Positions 24,201 to 29,223 of a stretch of 64,000 nucleotides of DNA are shown here, in pieces. Source of the DNA: Serripes groenlandicus (taxonomy: Eukaryota > Mollusca > Bivalvia > Cardiida > Cardiidae); contig JASEVX010000005.1 of NCBI GenBank assembly GCA_031761405.1, positions 4,583,391 through 4,647,390 on the forward strand, written 5' to 3'. Positions within the stretch are counted from its first letter, which is position 1. The number at the start of each line of letters is the position of its first letter. The translations under genes and the position numbers were made by a program. Below the pieces are notes generated by a model that had not been told where the DNA came from, ran no database searches, and saw only the letters and a list, made by a program, of their open reading frames with translations.

Positions 24201-24995
24201 CAATTTCTTCTTTTGCCACAATGTTTTCCACTTTTAGTCATAGGTTATCCATTCAATTAAAGAGATTTTCTATTTTTTGACAAAATATGTTTAAAGTCGT
24301 CTGCTGCAGAATTGTCGTATGAGGGAAAGGGTTAAAAGAGAGAATCTTTTGGGAAAATAAACGCTAAATTGTGATTTTCAAGCATTGTATCTGTAAAATA
24401 TCTATGTTAATGCTAATCATGAGATAAACAGAATAGTGTTTGTTTCAATGTACGTGTTAAATCAATATATATATATATATTTTCAAAAAAAAAAAAGCTT
24501 TTTAATCAGGTTTTCAATTAAGTTGAAACCGTAACATTAGAATATGAATGACATCTGGTCTGGAGAGCATCAAACTTGCATGTGGAATCAATTCGGTATA
24601 CTTTATTAGACTAAACAGTTTCTGATCAATTTCATAGAAAGGTAGTTAAATGGACGGGATTTGGCTTTTGGTTTATTCAGGTCTAGGTCACTTGAAAATA
24701 TAATTTATAACTATCATCTACATTATGGTCACTTGGTCATCATTAAAATTGTGGTTTTCTTCCTATAATGCTGCATTCCTTGATTCATTTGTGGTATAGA
24801 AACTCCTGAACAAATAACTTTTGGTGTTTCCTCTGTGAAAATATATCTTGTTCTGGAGTAAAACAACTATTTTCCTCTATTTATTTCCAGAAACACAAAA
24901 ATGAAGAGTTAGCCAGAATTATGGGTGAATTAAATGTACAAGACAGCGGAACAGGAGGAGGTGACGACCTTTTGGATCTCATGGATAGTGCATAG
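121..24995 (+). CDS. OSCP1: OSCP1 (organic solute carrier partner 1), C-terminal six exons
   Basis: Gene-level entry; exons are 121-224, 1262-1390, 16088-16157, 20798-20925, 23020-23092 and 24891-24995. Joined, they give 609 nt, an open frame of 202 residues plus TAG, with matching phases and GT/AG borders throughout. The product matches the C-terminal half of animal OSCP1: VSIFLKDKVQ at the start, then GRFVL, GDRVIKLGTNMYSV, PVET, a GFRLNLF box, EELARIMGE and an acidic DDLLDLMD end. The 5' half lies upstream of the window. OSCP1 (NOR1) is a conserved protein first described as modulating organic-solute transport in expression systems and later placed in the cytoplasm and at basal bodies or cilia; its molecular role is unclear. 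The third intron-separated gap (1391-16087) is almost entirely transposon DNA. Identification is from remembered family sequence. Confidence 0.93.
225..953. other. OSCP1 intron, no recognised element
   Basis: Intron sequence before the first MITE. Around 290-750 a few words (GACCCTTAGATTCCTTC, ACCATGTTGATTGGT) recall the internal unit of the AGCTCACCT family, so this is probably a decayed fragment. No coding signal was found. Confidence 0.5.
954..1172 (-). mobile_element. TTAA MITE, subfamily A
   Basis: TTAACCCTTCCCTCATACGAC at the left and TATGAGGGAAAGGGTTAA at the right. The central hairpin is GAGAAATTGCACGTTTTGTGCAATTTC and the subterminal repeat is present. Reversed relative to the copies that begin CTCATATAGACGC. 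Confidence 0.88.
1262..1390 (+). CDS. OSCP1: OSCP1 exon
   Basis: The acceptor is atttaag|GTGTTATG and the donor is AT|GTAAGG. It encodes CYDPKGNETQTSNF, then the GGSYNLP segment and GDRVIKLGTNM, with the Met codon split across the intron. It aligns with the human segment ending KLGTNMYSV. Confidence 0.92.
1518..2750 (+). mobile_element. AGCTCACCT-family repeat element
   Basis: It starts with a hairpin (AGCTCACCTGAGC... then GTGCTCAGAGGCGAGCT) followed by a GTCCGTCGTCC-like stretch, and ends AGGTGAGCGATCCAGGGCCATCA. The body has about five diverged tandem units of roughly 120-230 bp with landmarks GAAAGGCCTAGAGCTTAG, GGTGTGTAGCATTGTC and CAAATTATGCCCCTGG. No ORF. Classification is uncertain; paired end hairpins and central tandem units would fit a Helentron-associated non-autonomous element. 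Confidence 0.7.
2752..2964 (-). mobile_element. Decayed TTAA MITE, subfamily B
   Basis: CTGCAGCAGATGACTTGGAAAAC at the left, a core hairpin GGAGAAATTGCTTATTCTGATCAATTTCTCC, and a degraded right end GTGAGAAAGGGTAAC. It directly abuts the preceding AGCTCACCT element. Confidence 0.6.
3173..3444 (+). repeat. Minisatellite, ~29-bp unit, ~9 copies
   Basis: Direct repeats of GTTAGCACTAGAATTGCATA followed by about nine more bases. Units drift at the GGCATAT/TTGCATA/GGCTTAT positions, and one unit carries an extra GTTAGACTTAT insertion near 3350. Confidence 0.85.
3723..3952 (+). mobile_element. TTAA MITE, subfamily A, full length
   Basis: TTAACCTTTTCCCTCATATAG at the left and GTATGAGGGAAAGGGTTAA at the right. 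Core AAATTGCTCAAAATGAGCACTTT, spacer CATAGGTTATCCATTCAATT, and a GTCGTCTGCTGCAGAATTGTC right arm. Confidence 0.9.
3953..4134 (+). mobile_element. Decayed TTAA MITE, subfamily B
   Basis: Degraded left half, then AGATTTTCCATATTTTTGCC, CATCTGCTGCAGATTTGTTG and the end GTATGTGGGAAAGGGTTAA. It lies directly downstream of a subfamily A copy. Confidence 0.65.
4225..4418 (+). mobile_element. Hairpin element, CCTATGTTG family
   Basis: It begins near CAGAGCTCTAGAAAAGTGG and ends near ACTCCTCCTTATCTAGTC. A 27-bp stem (4283-4309 with 4323-4349, one mismatch, 13-nt loop) carries CCTATGTTGCGGGTACTC. Related copies lie near 15000, 32899, 38877, 39590 and 40430. The outer borders are not certain. Confidence 0.65.
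4489..4712 (+). mobile_element. TTAA MITE, subfamily B
   Basis: TTAACCCTTTCCAACATGTAG at the left, core AAATTGCTCAAAACAAGCAATTT, right arm GTCGTCTGCTGCAG and GGGAAAGGGTTAA at the right. A partial copy of the left arm (CTTTCTGATGCCTCTGCAGC) precedes it at 4420-4445. Confidence 0.85.
5310..6810. repeat. 424-bp tandem array with dimeric units
   Basis: Sequence recurs at a spacing of 424 bp: AAGTCAAAACGAAGAATATA at about 5757 and 6181, with a diverged copy near 5333. From about 5640 to 6385 neighbouring copies are almost identical. Each unit is built of two related halves of about 212 bp: TGTTCTATATTGCCGTTATA versus TGTTCAATGTGGCCTTTGTA, each ending near GATCATTGG or GATCAATCTTGG. Copies past 6390 decay progressively. 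Confidence 0.85.
7152..7496 (-). mobile_element. Old TTAA MITE inside the 3.48-kb transposon
   Basis: TTAACCCTTTCTCACATAAAAC with CTGCAGTAGACGACC at the left. The core is AACATTGTGACAAAAGGAGC with TTCTCCTTTTGTTGTACTGT. A second right arm TTTGTCTGCTGCAGATG and GAGAAGGGTTATTAA end it near 7496. About 130 bp of extra sequence lie between, so it may be two overlapping remnants. Confidence 0.6.
7889..7990 (+). repeat. 102-bp direct repeat, copy 1
   Basis: It begins GTCTATATTTTGTGTCCCTGG, contains AAGAGCGCTAGCAAATCAAC and ends CAAGTGAAGGTC. The second copy at 8272-8373 differs at only a few positions. Confidence 0.88.
8272..8373 (+). repeat. 102-bp direct repeat, copy 2
   Basis: Same landmarks as the copy at 7889-7990 (AAGAGCGCTAGAAAATCAAC, GAAAACAGCCGTATTT), same length, both inside the CAGGG transposon. 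It contains TGTCCCTGG, also the terminal motif of the element. Confidence 0.88.
8729..8944 (-). mobile_element. TTAA-type MITE with GTAA flanks, subfamily B
   Basis: GTAACCCTTTCCCACATACTAC at the left and GTATGTGGGAAAGGGTAAAG at the right, core GAAGTTGCTTGTTTTGAGCAATTTC. Both flanks read GTAA instead of TTAA, which may be target variation. Confidence 0.75.
9025..9407 (+). mobile_element. tRNA-derived SINE
   Basis: Pol III box A-like GGTGTAGTGGTAGAGAGTCC and box B-like GGTCGCGGGTTCAATCTTGGG at the head, then a body (GGGTCATACCAAAGTCTTTA, GGCTGCCCTCCTTGGC) and the common tail ATAACTGAAAACAATGTTGA with GCGTTAAATAA. It does not fold as a functional tRNA. Confidence 0.75.
9491..9722 (+). mobile_element. 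TTAA MITE, subfamily B
   Basis: TTAACCCTCCCTTTCCTATAC at the left, CTGCAGCAGACAAC-like arm (TTGCAGCAGACAACTTC), GAGCAATTTCTCCTTTTGCA core and CTGTATGTGGGAAAGGGTTAA at the right. Confidence 0.82.
9955..10025 (+). mobile_element. SINE tail fragment
   Basis: GTGATATAACTGAAATAATG followed by TTGAAAACGGCGTTAAACTC matches the shared SINE tail; the head is absent. Confidence 0.55.
10105..10331 (-). mobile_element. TTAA MITE, subfamily B
   Basis: TTAACCCTTTCCCACATACAAC at the left, core AAATTGGTATTACAAGCAATTTC, right arm AAAAGTCGTCTGCTGCAGAGG and a degraded end GTGGGAAGACAGATTAA. Confidence 0.82.
10535..10705 (+). mobile_element. SINE, 5'-truncated
   Basis: It starts within the body (GGGTTATACCAAAGACTTTA) and continues through GACTGACTGGCTGGTGTCAG and GTACTGGTAACTTACCCAGG to a GAATAATTGTTGAAAGCCGC tail. 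It matches the body of the SINE at 9025 without the tRNA head. Confidence 0.65.
10976..11112 (+). mobile_element. Short element, TTTGTTTCACCCTGCGTAGC family
   Basis: The left end has CTGCGTAGCATGGTAGGCAC and a GTCCGTCCGTTTGTCTGTCC stretch. The right end has GCAGGTGACACACATGCTCC and GGAGCACTCCATTTTAG. The same ends surround a longer copy at 56566-56843, so this is an internally deleted copy. Confidence 0.6.
11113..12190. other. OSCP1 intron, nothing recognised
   Basis: AT-rich sequence without the repeats common elsewhere. The stretch 11520-11640 has several CpGs (ACTTACGCGCACCTGCGTG) but no coding or splice evidence. Confidence 0.5.
12195..13270. mobile_element. Several decayed TTAA MITE fragments
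   Basis: Weak traces at 12195-12270 (TTAACCCTTATCTCATTG), 12943-13110 (AACATTGTGGCAACAGGAGA, GATATTTTTTTAAAGTTGTC) and 13150-13270 (AATGAGCAATTGCTCC). Borders cannot be set; the intervening 12271-12942 shows nothing recognisable. Confidence 0.45.
13600..13715 (-). mobile_element. Decayed, internally deleted TTAA MITE
   Basis: CAACCCGTTCCTACATACTAC with AATCTGCTGCAGACAACAC at the left and AAGTTGTCTGCTACAG at the right; the central hairpin is missing. Confidence 0.5.
13976..14165 (-). mobile_element. TTAA MITE, subfamily B
   Basis: TTAACTTTTTACCACATAAAAC with AATCTGCAGCAGACGACTTTG, core AGAAATTGCTTGTTTTGAGC, and right GATGCGTCAAAATGCGTC with GGAAAAGGGTTAA. Confidence 0.8.
14392..14623 (+). 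mobile_element. TTAA MITE, subfamily B
   Basis: TTAACCCTTTCCCTCGTAC at the left, core AAATTGCTCAAAAACGAGCAATTT, GTCGTCTGCCACAGATTTG, and right end GTATGTGGGAAAGGGTTGA (TTGA instead of TTAA). Confidence 0.85.
14697..14718. repeat. (AT)n microsatellite
   Basis: About 11 AT repeats between two MITEs. Confidence 0.9.
14739..14968 (+). mobile_element. TTAA MITE, subfamily A, full length
   Basis: TTAACCCTTTCCCTCATATAG at the left and GTATGAGGGAAAGGGTTAA at the right. The core AAATTGCACAAAACGTGCAATTT is a perfect hairpin. A good example of the intact form. Confidence 0.92.
14990..15145 (-). mobile_element. CCTATGTTG hairpin element, reverse copy
   Basis: ACCAGATAAGGGGGAG at the left, then AAACCCTATGTTGAGTGCCC pairing with CCCACAACGTAGGGTTT around 15057-15092. 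Shorter stem than the 4225 copy. Confidence 0.55.
15150..15730. other. OSCP1 intron, nothing recognised
   Basis: AT-rich sequence with no repeat landmark, splice-supported exon or long ORF. Confidence 0.5.
15731..15937 (-). mobile_element. TTAA MITE, subfamily A
   Basis: TTAACCCTTTCCCTCATACGAC at the left and CTATATGAGGGAAAGGATTAA at the right. The central hairpin has a deletion (GGAGAAATTCTTTTGTCAC). Confidence 0.85.
16088..16157 (+). CDS. OSCP1: OSCP1 exon
   Basis: Acceptor tttgcag|GTATTCC, donor ATA|GTAAGT. It encodes YSVARPVETQAINKSKTTT and ISDI, completing the split NM|YSV motif. Confidence 0.93.
16208..18620 (+). mobile_element. Composite of nested AGCTCACCT-family elements
   Basis: The outer element starts near 16208 with a hairpin (AGCTCACCTGTGCACGAAGT, CTCAAGGTGAGCT) and ends near 18620 (CAGGTGATCGATCAAGGGCC, CCCTCTTGTTT). 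Its tandem unit (GGTCACTAGGTCAAATTGAA, AATCTTGTTAACACTC, GAGGCTGCATTTT) is interrupted by a second AGCTCACCTGAG element from about 16468 to 16930, a third from about 17075 to 17935, and a SINE at 18346-18583. Confidence 0.7.
18333..18596 (+). mobile_element. tRNA-derived SINE with 13-bp target duplication
   Basis: The target duplication TGCATAACCCAGG is at 18333-18345 and 18584-18596. The body 18346-18583 has a tRNA-like head (GTGGTCGAGTGGTTAGTGTC, GGGTTCGATCCCCAGTCGCG), GGAGTGCCCTTTGGCAAGGC, and the tail GTGATATAACTGAAATATTG with GAAAGCGGCGTAAAAC and an AATA-rich end. Confidence 0.9.
18697..20034 (+). mobile_element. TTAA MITE remnant split by an AGCTCACCT element
   Basis: The left part 18697-18736 reads TTAACTGTTTCCCACCTGTAG. 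The right part 19991-20034 reads TTGTTTGCTTCAGATTTG and CTATGTGGGAAAGACTTGA. The middle is the element listed next. Confidence 0.65.
18737..19990 (+). mobile_element. AGCTCACCT-family element with ~185-bp central tandem array
   Basis: 5' hairpin AGCTCACCTGTGCACGAAGT with GCTCAGGGTGAG; 3' end CAGGTGAGTGATTCCAGGG with CCATCATGGCCCTCTTGTT. The centre has about five to six units of roughly 180-190 bp: AAATCTTCTTCTCCGAAAGT, ATTTTCAAATAATTTTGTAG, GATTCCTTCAAGCCATGTTG, AACATGGCCGCCAGG, GGGGCTATTTTGCCTTATAT. No ORF spans the units. Confidence 0.8.
20248..20287 (+). mobile_element. TTAA MITE left end, truncated
   Basis: TTAACCCTTTCCCTCATATAG then CTTTCTGATGCCTCTGCAG, cut off by unrelated sequence rich in GTCCGTCCGTCC (about 20288-20490) whose own borders are not clear. 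Confidence 0.7.
20539..20772 (-). mobile_element. TTAA MITE, subfamily A, beside an OSCP1 splice acceptor
   Basis: CTAACCCTTTCCCTCATACAAC at the left, core AAATTGCTTGTTTTGAGCAATTT, right ATATGAGGGAAAGGGTTAA. It ends 25 bp before the OSCP1 exon at 20798. Confidence 0.88.
20798..20925 (+). CDS. OSCP1: OSCP1 exon
   Basis: Acceptor gttacag|GAAAGTC, donor GA|GTAAGT. It encodes ESQAPDPLAKAQLDLLSQLI and the conserved GFRLNLFNTDKEEE box. Confidence 0.93.
20975..21160 (+). mobile_element. TTAA MITE, subfamily B, decayed left end
   Basis: TTAAACTTTTCCACATACAGA at the left; GTTGACTGCTGCAGATTTGC and GTATGTGGGAAAGGGTTGA at the right. The left end repeats at 20944, a small local duplication. Confidence 0.7.
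21298..21442 (-). mobile_element. Decayed TTAA MITE
   Basis: AGCAAAAGGATAAATTTCTC with GAACAATTTCTCCTTATGCA and a weak CATGTCGGAAAGTGTTAA end. Confidence 0.5.
21457..21686 (-). mobile_element. TTAA MITE, subfamily A
   Basis: TTAACCCTATCCCTCATGCGAC at the left and CTATATGAGGGAAAGGGTTAA at the right, GTTTTGACTAATTTC core. Confidence 0.88.
21857..22085 (+). mobile_element. TTAA MITE, subfamily B
   Basis: TTAACCCTTTCCCACATATT at the left, core GAATTGCTCAAAACAAGCAATTT, GTCGTCTGCTGCAGGTTTGC, GTATGTGGGAAAGGGTTAA at the right. Confidence 0.86.
22164..22294 (+). mobile_element. TTAA MITE, subfamily A, core deleted
   Basis: TTAACCCTTTCCCTCATATAG joined after CTTTCTGATAATATGG directly to ATCCATTCAATTATAGAG; right end intact. 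The whole central hairpin is lost. Confidence 0.85.
22488..22632 (+). mobile_element. Decayed TTAA MITE
   Basis: TTAACTCTTTCTCAAATTAC at the left and GTTGTCTGCTGCAAATTTGTTG with a weak end at the right; core lost. Confidence 0.5.
23020..23092 (+). CDS. OSCP1: OSCP1 exon
   Basis: Acceptor ttatttcag|ACAAGC, donor AAG|GTAGGC. It encodes EQAAVLYQPTASSQESQVVK and IDASK, with E completed from the previous exon. Confidence 0.92.
23128..23344 (+). mobile_element. TTAA MITE, subfamily A, 35 bp past an OSCP1 exon
   Basis: TTAACCCTTTCCCTCATAAAG at the left, core AAATTGCACAAGACGTGCAATTT, right GGATTGTCGTATGGAAAGGGTTAA with small deletions in the right arm. Confidence 0.88.
23350..23800 (+). mobile_element. 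Two fused SINE fragments
   Basis: A head like the 9025 SINE (CTTGGTGGTGTAGTGGAGAG) runs into a second head (CCCGTAGCTCAGTCAGCAAC, GAGTTATAACCCCAACTCAG, CTGACGTTTAACAAAAGT) like those at 26136 and 51119. The tail is degraded. Confidence 0.6.
24105..24335 (+). mobile_element. TTAA MITE, subfamily A
   Basis: TTGACCCTTTCCCTCATATAG at the left, core AAATTGCTCAAAAACGAGCAATTT, GTATGAGGGAAAGGGTTAA at the right. The left flank is mutated to TTGA. Confidence 0.88.
24340..24890. other. OSCP1 last intron, nothing recognised
   Basis: AT-rich, with a short (AT)n at about 24464-24480 and a poly-A run. A good polypyrimidine tract precedes the last exon at 24891. Confidence 0.55.
24891..24995 (+). CDS. OSCP1: OSCP1 last exon with stop
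   Basis: Acceptor ttatttccag|AAACAC. It encodes KHKNEELARIMGELNVQDSG, a short glycine run and DDLLDLMDSA, then TAG at 24993-24995. This is the family's acidic C-terminus. Confidence 0.93.
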   Translation, partial: KHKNEELARIMGELNVQDSGTGGGDDLLDLMDSA

Positions 24996-25040
24996 TACAA
25001 GGTGAAGGTCACATGTTGCCATAGTGACACATGGGTCTTA

Positions 25041-25046
25041 AATAAA
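25041..25046 (+). terminator. Candidate poly(A) signal of OSCP1
   Basis: AATAAA 46 bp after the stop codon. Others follow near 25390-25405, so the 3' end is not settled. Confidence 0.5.
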
Positions 25047-25198
25047 TTCTCCACTATGATTTTGTCTCATGATATTGGCTTGCTTAACAGTAATGTTATG
25101 TATTATTTTGTGGCAAACTGATATAAAATATTGACTCTATGTTTTGTGTGCAACTGTTTTTAAAATTAACACAACACTTTCCCTGATAAAACTGACTC

Positions 25199-25375
25199 TT
25201 TACCCTTTTTCACATGCGGACCCATGTTGAGGCAAAAGGAGAAATTCCTTATGATAAGCAATTGATGCTTTTGAACAATGTTTTCACCTATATTCAATTG
25301 TCTGTTCATTTATGGAGCTTTTCCAAAAATGTGCTTACATGCTTCAAAGTGGTCTTCAGAGCTCTATGAAAAATT
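25199..25375 (+). mobile_element. Decayed TTAA MITE
   Basis: TTTACCCTTTTTCACATGCGG and GGCAAAAGGAGAAATTCCTTA with a weak right arm. Confidence 0.5.
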
Positions 25376-25457
25376 TGGTCAAATTATTGAATAAAGTTGA
25401 ATAAAAATTGTAAATCTTTTTTTTTTTTTAAGTCTTACAAAGTTATACCATGTAATG

Positions 25458-25624
25458 CTAACCATTTCCCACATACAACAAATCTGCAGCAGATGTCTTT
25501 GAAAGCGTGAGGCAAGAAATCTCTATAAAGAAAGTATCACTAATGAATAAGAGTTGAAAGCATTATGCAAAATGTTGTCTGCTGCAGATGTGTCAGAATA
25601 TGTTCGCAAGTGGGAAAGGGTCAA
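25458..25624 (-). mobile_element. TTAA-type MITE, subfamily B, core deleted
   Basis: CTAACCATTTCCCACATACAAC, AATCTGCAGCAGATGTCTTTG, TTGTCTGCTGCAGATGTGTC, CAAGTGGGAAAGGGTCAAA. Confidence 0.72.
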
Positions 25625-26135
25625 ACATGGAAGAACCTATACTATCTATAAGGGAAGTGTTGTTTTCAATATCACCAAAGGAATTCCAACTATTTTTGTA
25701 TTTATTATATAACAGTCTACTGTTTGTGATATTAATGTTATGTCCGTCCATGTTGTTTACTATTAAATGTTGTGTGCCTCACAATGTATATTTTATATTT
25801 ATTCATCAAGTCTATCAAAGTAATCGGCCAGACAAGGGCCTGATAGAACTGACTGTCAATGATTCAGCAGAAAATGGCTGAAGCTTTACAGAAAAAGAAG
25901 TAATTCTTCATCAACAGCAAATTATTCTTTGCCCAAAAAGGTTGTCTCAAAATGTATATGTTATCAGACTTTGGAAAATGCTATAGATAGCAAATCAGAA
26001 AAGGAATGAAAGAGAAGCAACAAAACTGCTTCCAATTTCTTTCATGCCGAGTCTCACGTGTTTTTTTTAATGCAAATACCACATTGGAAATTTAAATATC
26101 TCTCTTTTGATTAAACAGTTACACTTCCCCACTTC

Positions 26136-26415
26136 CCCCGGTAGCTCAGTCGGTAGCAATGCGGGTTGTCAATCCAGGGATTGTGAGTTTGAACCCCAGC
26201 TCGGCCAACATTCTGTCCGACGTTTGACAAAAGTCACTGTGACAAGCGTCATTTACCAATGGGCTAACATTCTATGTGGAAAAGCAGCCAGTTGCTTGGA
26301 GAGTATGCTGTGTGGGGTACTGGTGTGATAAAACCTGGAAACATGAGTAGCTGAATTGGCCGCCGTGATTTGACTGAAAAATTGTTGAAAACGGCGTTAA
26401 ACACTAATCAATCAA
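26136..26415 (+). mobile_element. tRNA-derived SINE
   Basis: Head CCGGTAGCTCAGTCGGTAGC and GAGTTTGAACCCCAGCTCGG (box A and B), body TCTGTCCGACGTTTGACAAA, CACTGTGACAAGCGTC, and tail TTGAAAACGGCGTTAAACAC with a short ATCAATCAA end. Confidence 0.82.
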
Positions 26416-26419
26416 CCCA

Positions 26420-26600
26420 CTTGAAACAAATTTGGAGCAAACAACTTTGAAATCATTTAGACAACAATATCAAAAATCTGTTTAAATCAAAGTATAAGAA
26501 CTATAATTGAGAAGTTGAAAACATTGAGCATTTACTCCTATTGCCACTATGGTCTTAAAAGTTGTCTGCTGCAGATGTATTTGGAAAGTTGTTTTTTTTA
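26420..26600 (-). mobile_element. Decayed TTAA MITE
   Basis: AACAAATTTGGAGCAAACAAC, GTTGAAAACATTGAGCATTTAC, AAAGTTGTCTGCTGCAGATG; terminal repeats lost. Confidence 0.5.
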
Positions 26601-26756
26601 AGGGCATTTTTGCATTATAAATCAATGATTTCACCTGCAAAACTCCACTTTTTTGTGCATGGCAAGGCAACAAGTTTCATTCAAGAGGTAGGAAAATGAG
26701 ACTGTCAAAACCAATTAACTTTGAAACCTATGACAATGAACTTGTCAAGATATTGC

Positions 26757-26971
26757 TTAACAACAATTCTGCAGCAGACAACTTTAACATATTCTGTCAA
26801 AAAATAGAAAATCTCTATAATTTAATGGATAACCTATAACTAAAAGTGGAAAACATTGTGTCAAAAGGAGAAATTGCTTGTTTTGAGCAATTTCTTCTTT
26901 TGTCACTATGTTTTCAAAAGGCTGTCTGCTGAAGAGGCGTCAGAAAGCGTCTATATGAGGGAAAGGGTTAA
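26757..26971 (-). mobile_element. TTAA MITE, subfamily A, left terminal repeat missing
   Basis: TTAA is followed directly by CAACAATTCTGCAGCAGAC (CCCTTTCCCTCATA lost). Core AAATTGCTTGTTTTGAGCAATTT, right end ATATGAGGGAAAGGGTTAA. Confidence 0.8.
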
Positions 26972-27265
26972 ATATTGAGTTTGATCAAGTGAAACTAGTC
27001 AGGAAATTGATTCTTCAGTATGGTCAGGCTAGAAGTATCAACTTGTATACAAATAGATCATGGAGACTAGAGTATGCCATTTACAAACAAGGTAGTATTT
27101 CTGGTGTTGTTTGATAACAAATTATCTCAAATGGTAAATTATGTTATACAGGTATTCTATATATATTTTTGCATAATGTGCAATATTTTTGTATGGTAGT
27201 TTGTAAGTCTTTATGTAGTAGAGCAGTCTGTTCTATAAATAGACAAGGAGTAGGTAGGTGTTTAG

Positions 27266-27416
27266 TTAACCCTTGCCCACCTATAGACTTTCTGCAGCAG
27301 GCGACTTTTGAAAACATCTCCTTTTGTCACATGTTTTCAACTCTTATTTAATTATCAATCTCAAGATGTTTTCAAAGTCGTCTGCTACAGATGTGTTGTA
27401 TGTGGGAAAGGGATAA
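27266..27416 (+). mobile_element. TTAA MITE, subfamily B, core deleted
   Basis: TTAACCCTTGCCCACCTATAG, CTGCAGCAGGCGACTTTTG, GTCGTCTGCTACAGATGTG, GTATGTGGGAAAGGGATAA. Confidence 0.78.
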
Positions 27417-27839
27417 AGGGGACACTTGTATGCCTTACTACTGAACTACCTTTTGTAGAGAATTCAATTCCAGGACAACAGGTCCCAAGTTTGAGCCTGG
27501 GTTAGTCAAAGCCAATAGCCAGAGGGCTTACATTGGAACCTAAGGGAGAACCTGTAGAAGTTTTCTTTATGTAACATGTATATTCCAGTTAATTTTTAAA
27601 TGACAAGCAAAATTGATTTATATGATAAATATGATCGACACATTCCAGTAAGCTGTTCAAGATTTTCCCGATATGCAGATGCATTTTGATAAGATGATTT
27701 GGCAGAAAAGTATGGCTTATTTACATGTAGTTCTAAACATGATGGATTAGTACTGTTCATTAGATAAGTAATAAAACCATCTGATACAGACAGATTAAGG
27801 CTCGTCTACAGTAGACAACATTTTAAAACTACGTTGTAA

Positions 27840-28019
27840 ACATGTACCATACTATCACATTGTTTTCTAATTGGGTCTCGTTAGACATGTAGCATATCAC
27901 ATTGTTTTACAATTGGGTCTCGTTAGACATGTACCATATCACATTGTTATATAATTGGGTCACATTAGACATGAACCATAATATCACATTGTTTTCTAAT
28001 TGGGTCTCATTAGACAACT
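27840..28019 (+). repeat. Minisatellite, ~53-bp unit, 3-4 copies
   Basis: Repeats of ATCACATTGTTTTCTAATTG then GGTCTCGTTAGACATGTACC. The last unit is cut by the following MITE. Confidence 0.82.
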
Positions 28020-28233
28020 TTAACCCTTTTCCTCATACGACAATTCTGCAGCAGACGACTTTGAACATATTTTGTCAAAACATAGAAAATCTCTATGACT
28101 TATAAAGTGGAAAAACATTGTGTCAAAAGGAGAAATTGCTCGTTTTGAGCAATTTCTTTTTTTGTCACTATGTTTTCAAAAAGCCGTCTGCTGCAGAGAC
28201 TTCAGAAAGCGTCTATATGAGGGAAAGGGTTAA
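28020..28233 (-). mobile_element. TTAA MITE, subfamily A
   Basis: TTAACCCTTTTCCTCATACGAC at the left and CTATATGAGGGAAAGGGTTAA at the right, core AAATTGCTCGTTTTGAGCAATTT. Confidence 0.88.
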
Positions 28234-28325
28234 TTTTGATATAATTTACATATAAGAAATCTACAACTAACTTTATCTAATAATATGATTTTCTGTCAGC
28301 TGTGCAATGTGAAAACCATACATTT

Positions 28326-28422
28326 AATCATTTAACTTTCATTTATGAGGTTTCTTCACATTTTTAAGAAGATGTTTTCAAAGTAATCTACTGTAGATTT
28401 CTTGTATGTGGGAAAAGGTTAA
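28326..28422 (+). mobile_element. TTAA MITE right half, decayed
   Basis: TTAACTTTCATTTATGAGG, AGTAATCTACTGTAGATTTC, GTATGTGGGAAAAGGTTAA. Confidence 0.55.
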
Positions 28423-28859
28423 AAGAAATGTTTATTTTGTAATTGTGATATTGTTGTGAAAGTGTTCTTTTTGTTTCACATGTTGTCTTGTAGAGAATAA
28501 ATTAAACAGGAAATTTATCTAGTTTTATCATGTATTTATTTATATTAATTCCAAATGAGCATTTACAAACGTCATTCATCAGTCTTTGATGTTGTTGACT
28601 ATTGCAGTACACATAAAAATGCCATATACACAAACTGAGTCTTAGGATCAAAGTAACCATAGAAATCAATAGAACTTGTTACTGGTTACCTTCAGGCAAA
28701 GTTTCAAGTTTGTAACCCTTTCCAGTGCTGAGATTTTGCATCACCTAAAACTTTAACCAAAATGTTGACGGACAAACAGCAAACGACGGACATCGCCAAT
28801 CTATAGACCGGAATTGCTAGAGCAATCCGGCCAAAAATGAACTCTTCCTTCTAAACTTA

Positions 28860-28982
28860 CTAACCTGAAGCAGTGACTTTTAATAGCATTGTGACAAAGG
28901 GAAAAAAATTGCTCATGATCCTTTGTATAAGATGTTTTCAAAGTCATATGCTGAAGATAATTAGCATGTGGGAAAGAGTTGA
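28860..28982 (+). mobile_element. Decayed TTAA MITE
   Basis: TAGCATTGTGACAAAGGGAA, ATGTTTTCAAAGTCATATGC, GCATGTGGGAAAGAGTTGA. Confidence 0.5.
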
Positions 28983-29223
28983 GCAGAGTACTGTTAGCTC
29001 AGTCATTAATAACATAGGAAGTCAATCTAGGAGTCGCAAGTTCTCTTGCCACAATTGATGAAAAGTCATTGGGACCATTGATATATCCATAAACATTATA
29101 GGAATTTCACTGATTAAAGAGGTCATAAAGGAACGTATGTTGGACAATAATTCACTTGACATTTCCTATCAAAGAGGATACACAAAGCTTAAAAGTTTAA
29201 TATTAAGAAAATAATATATATAT

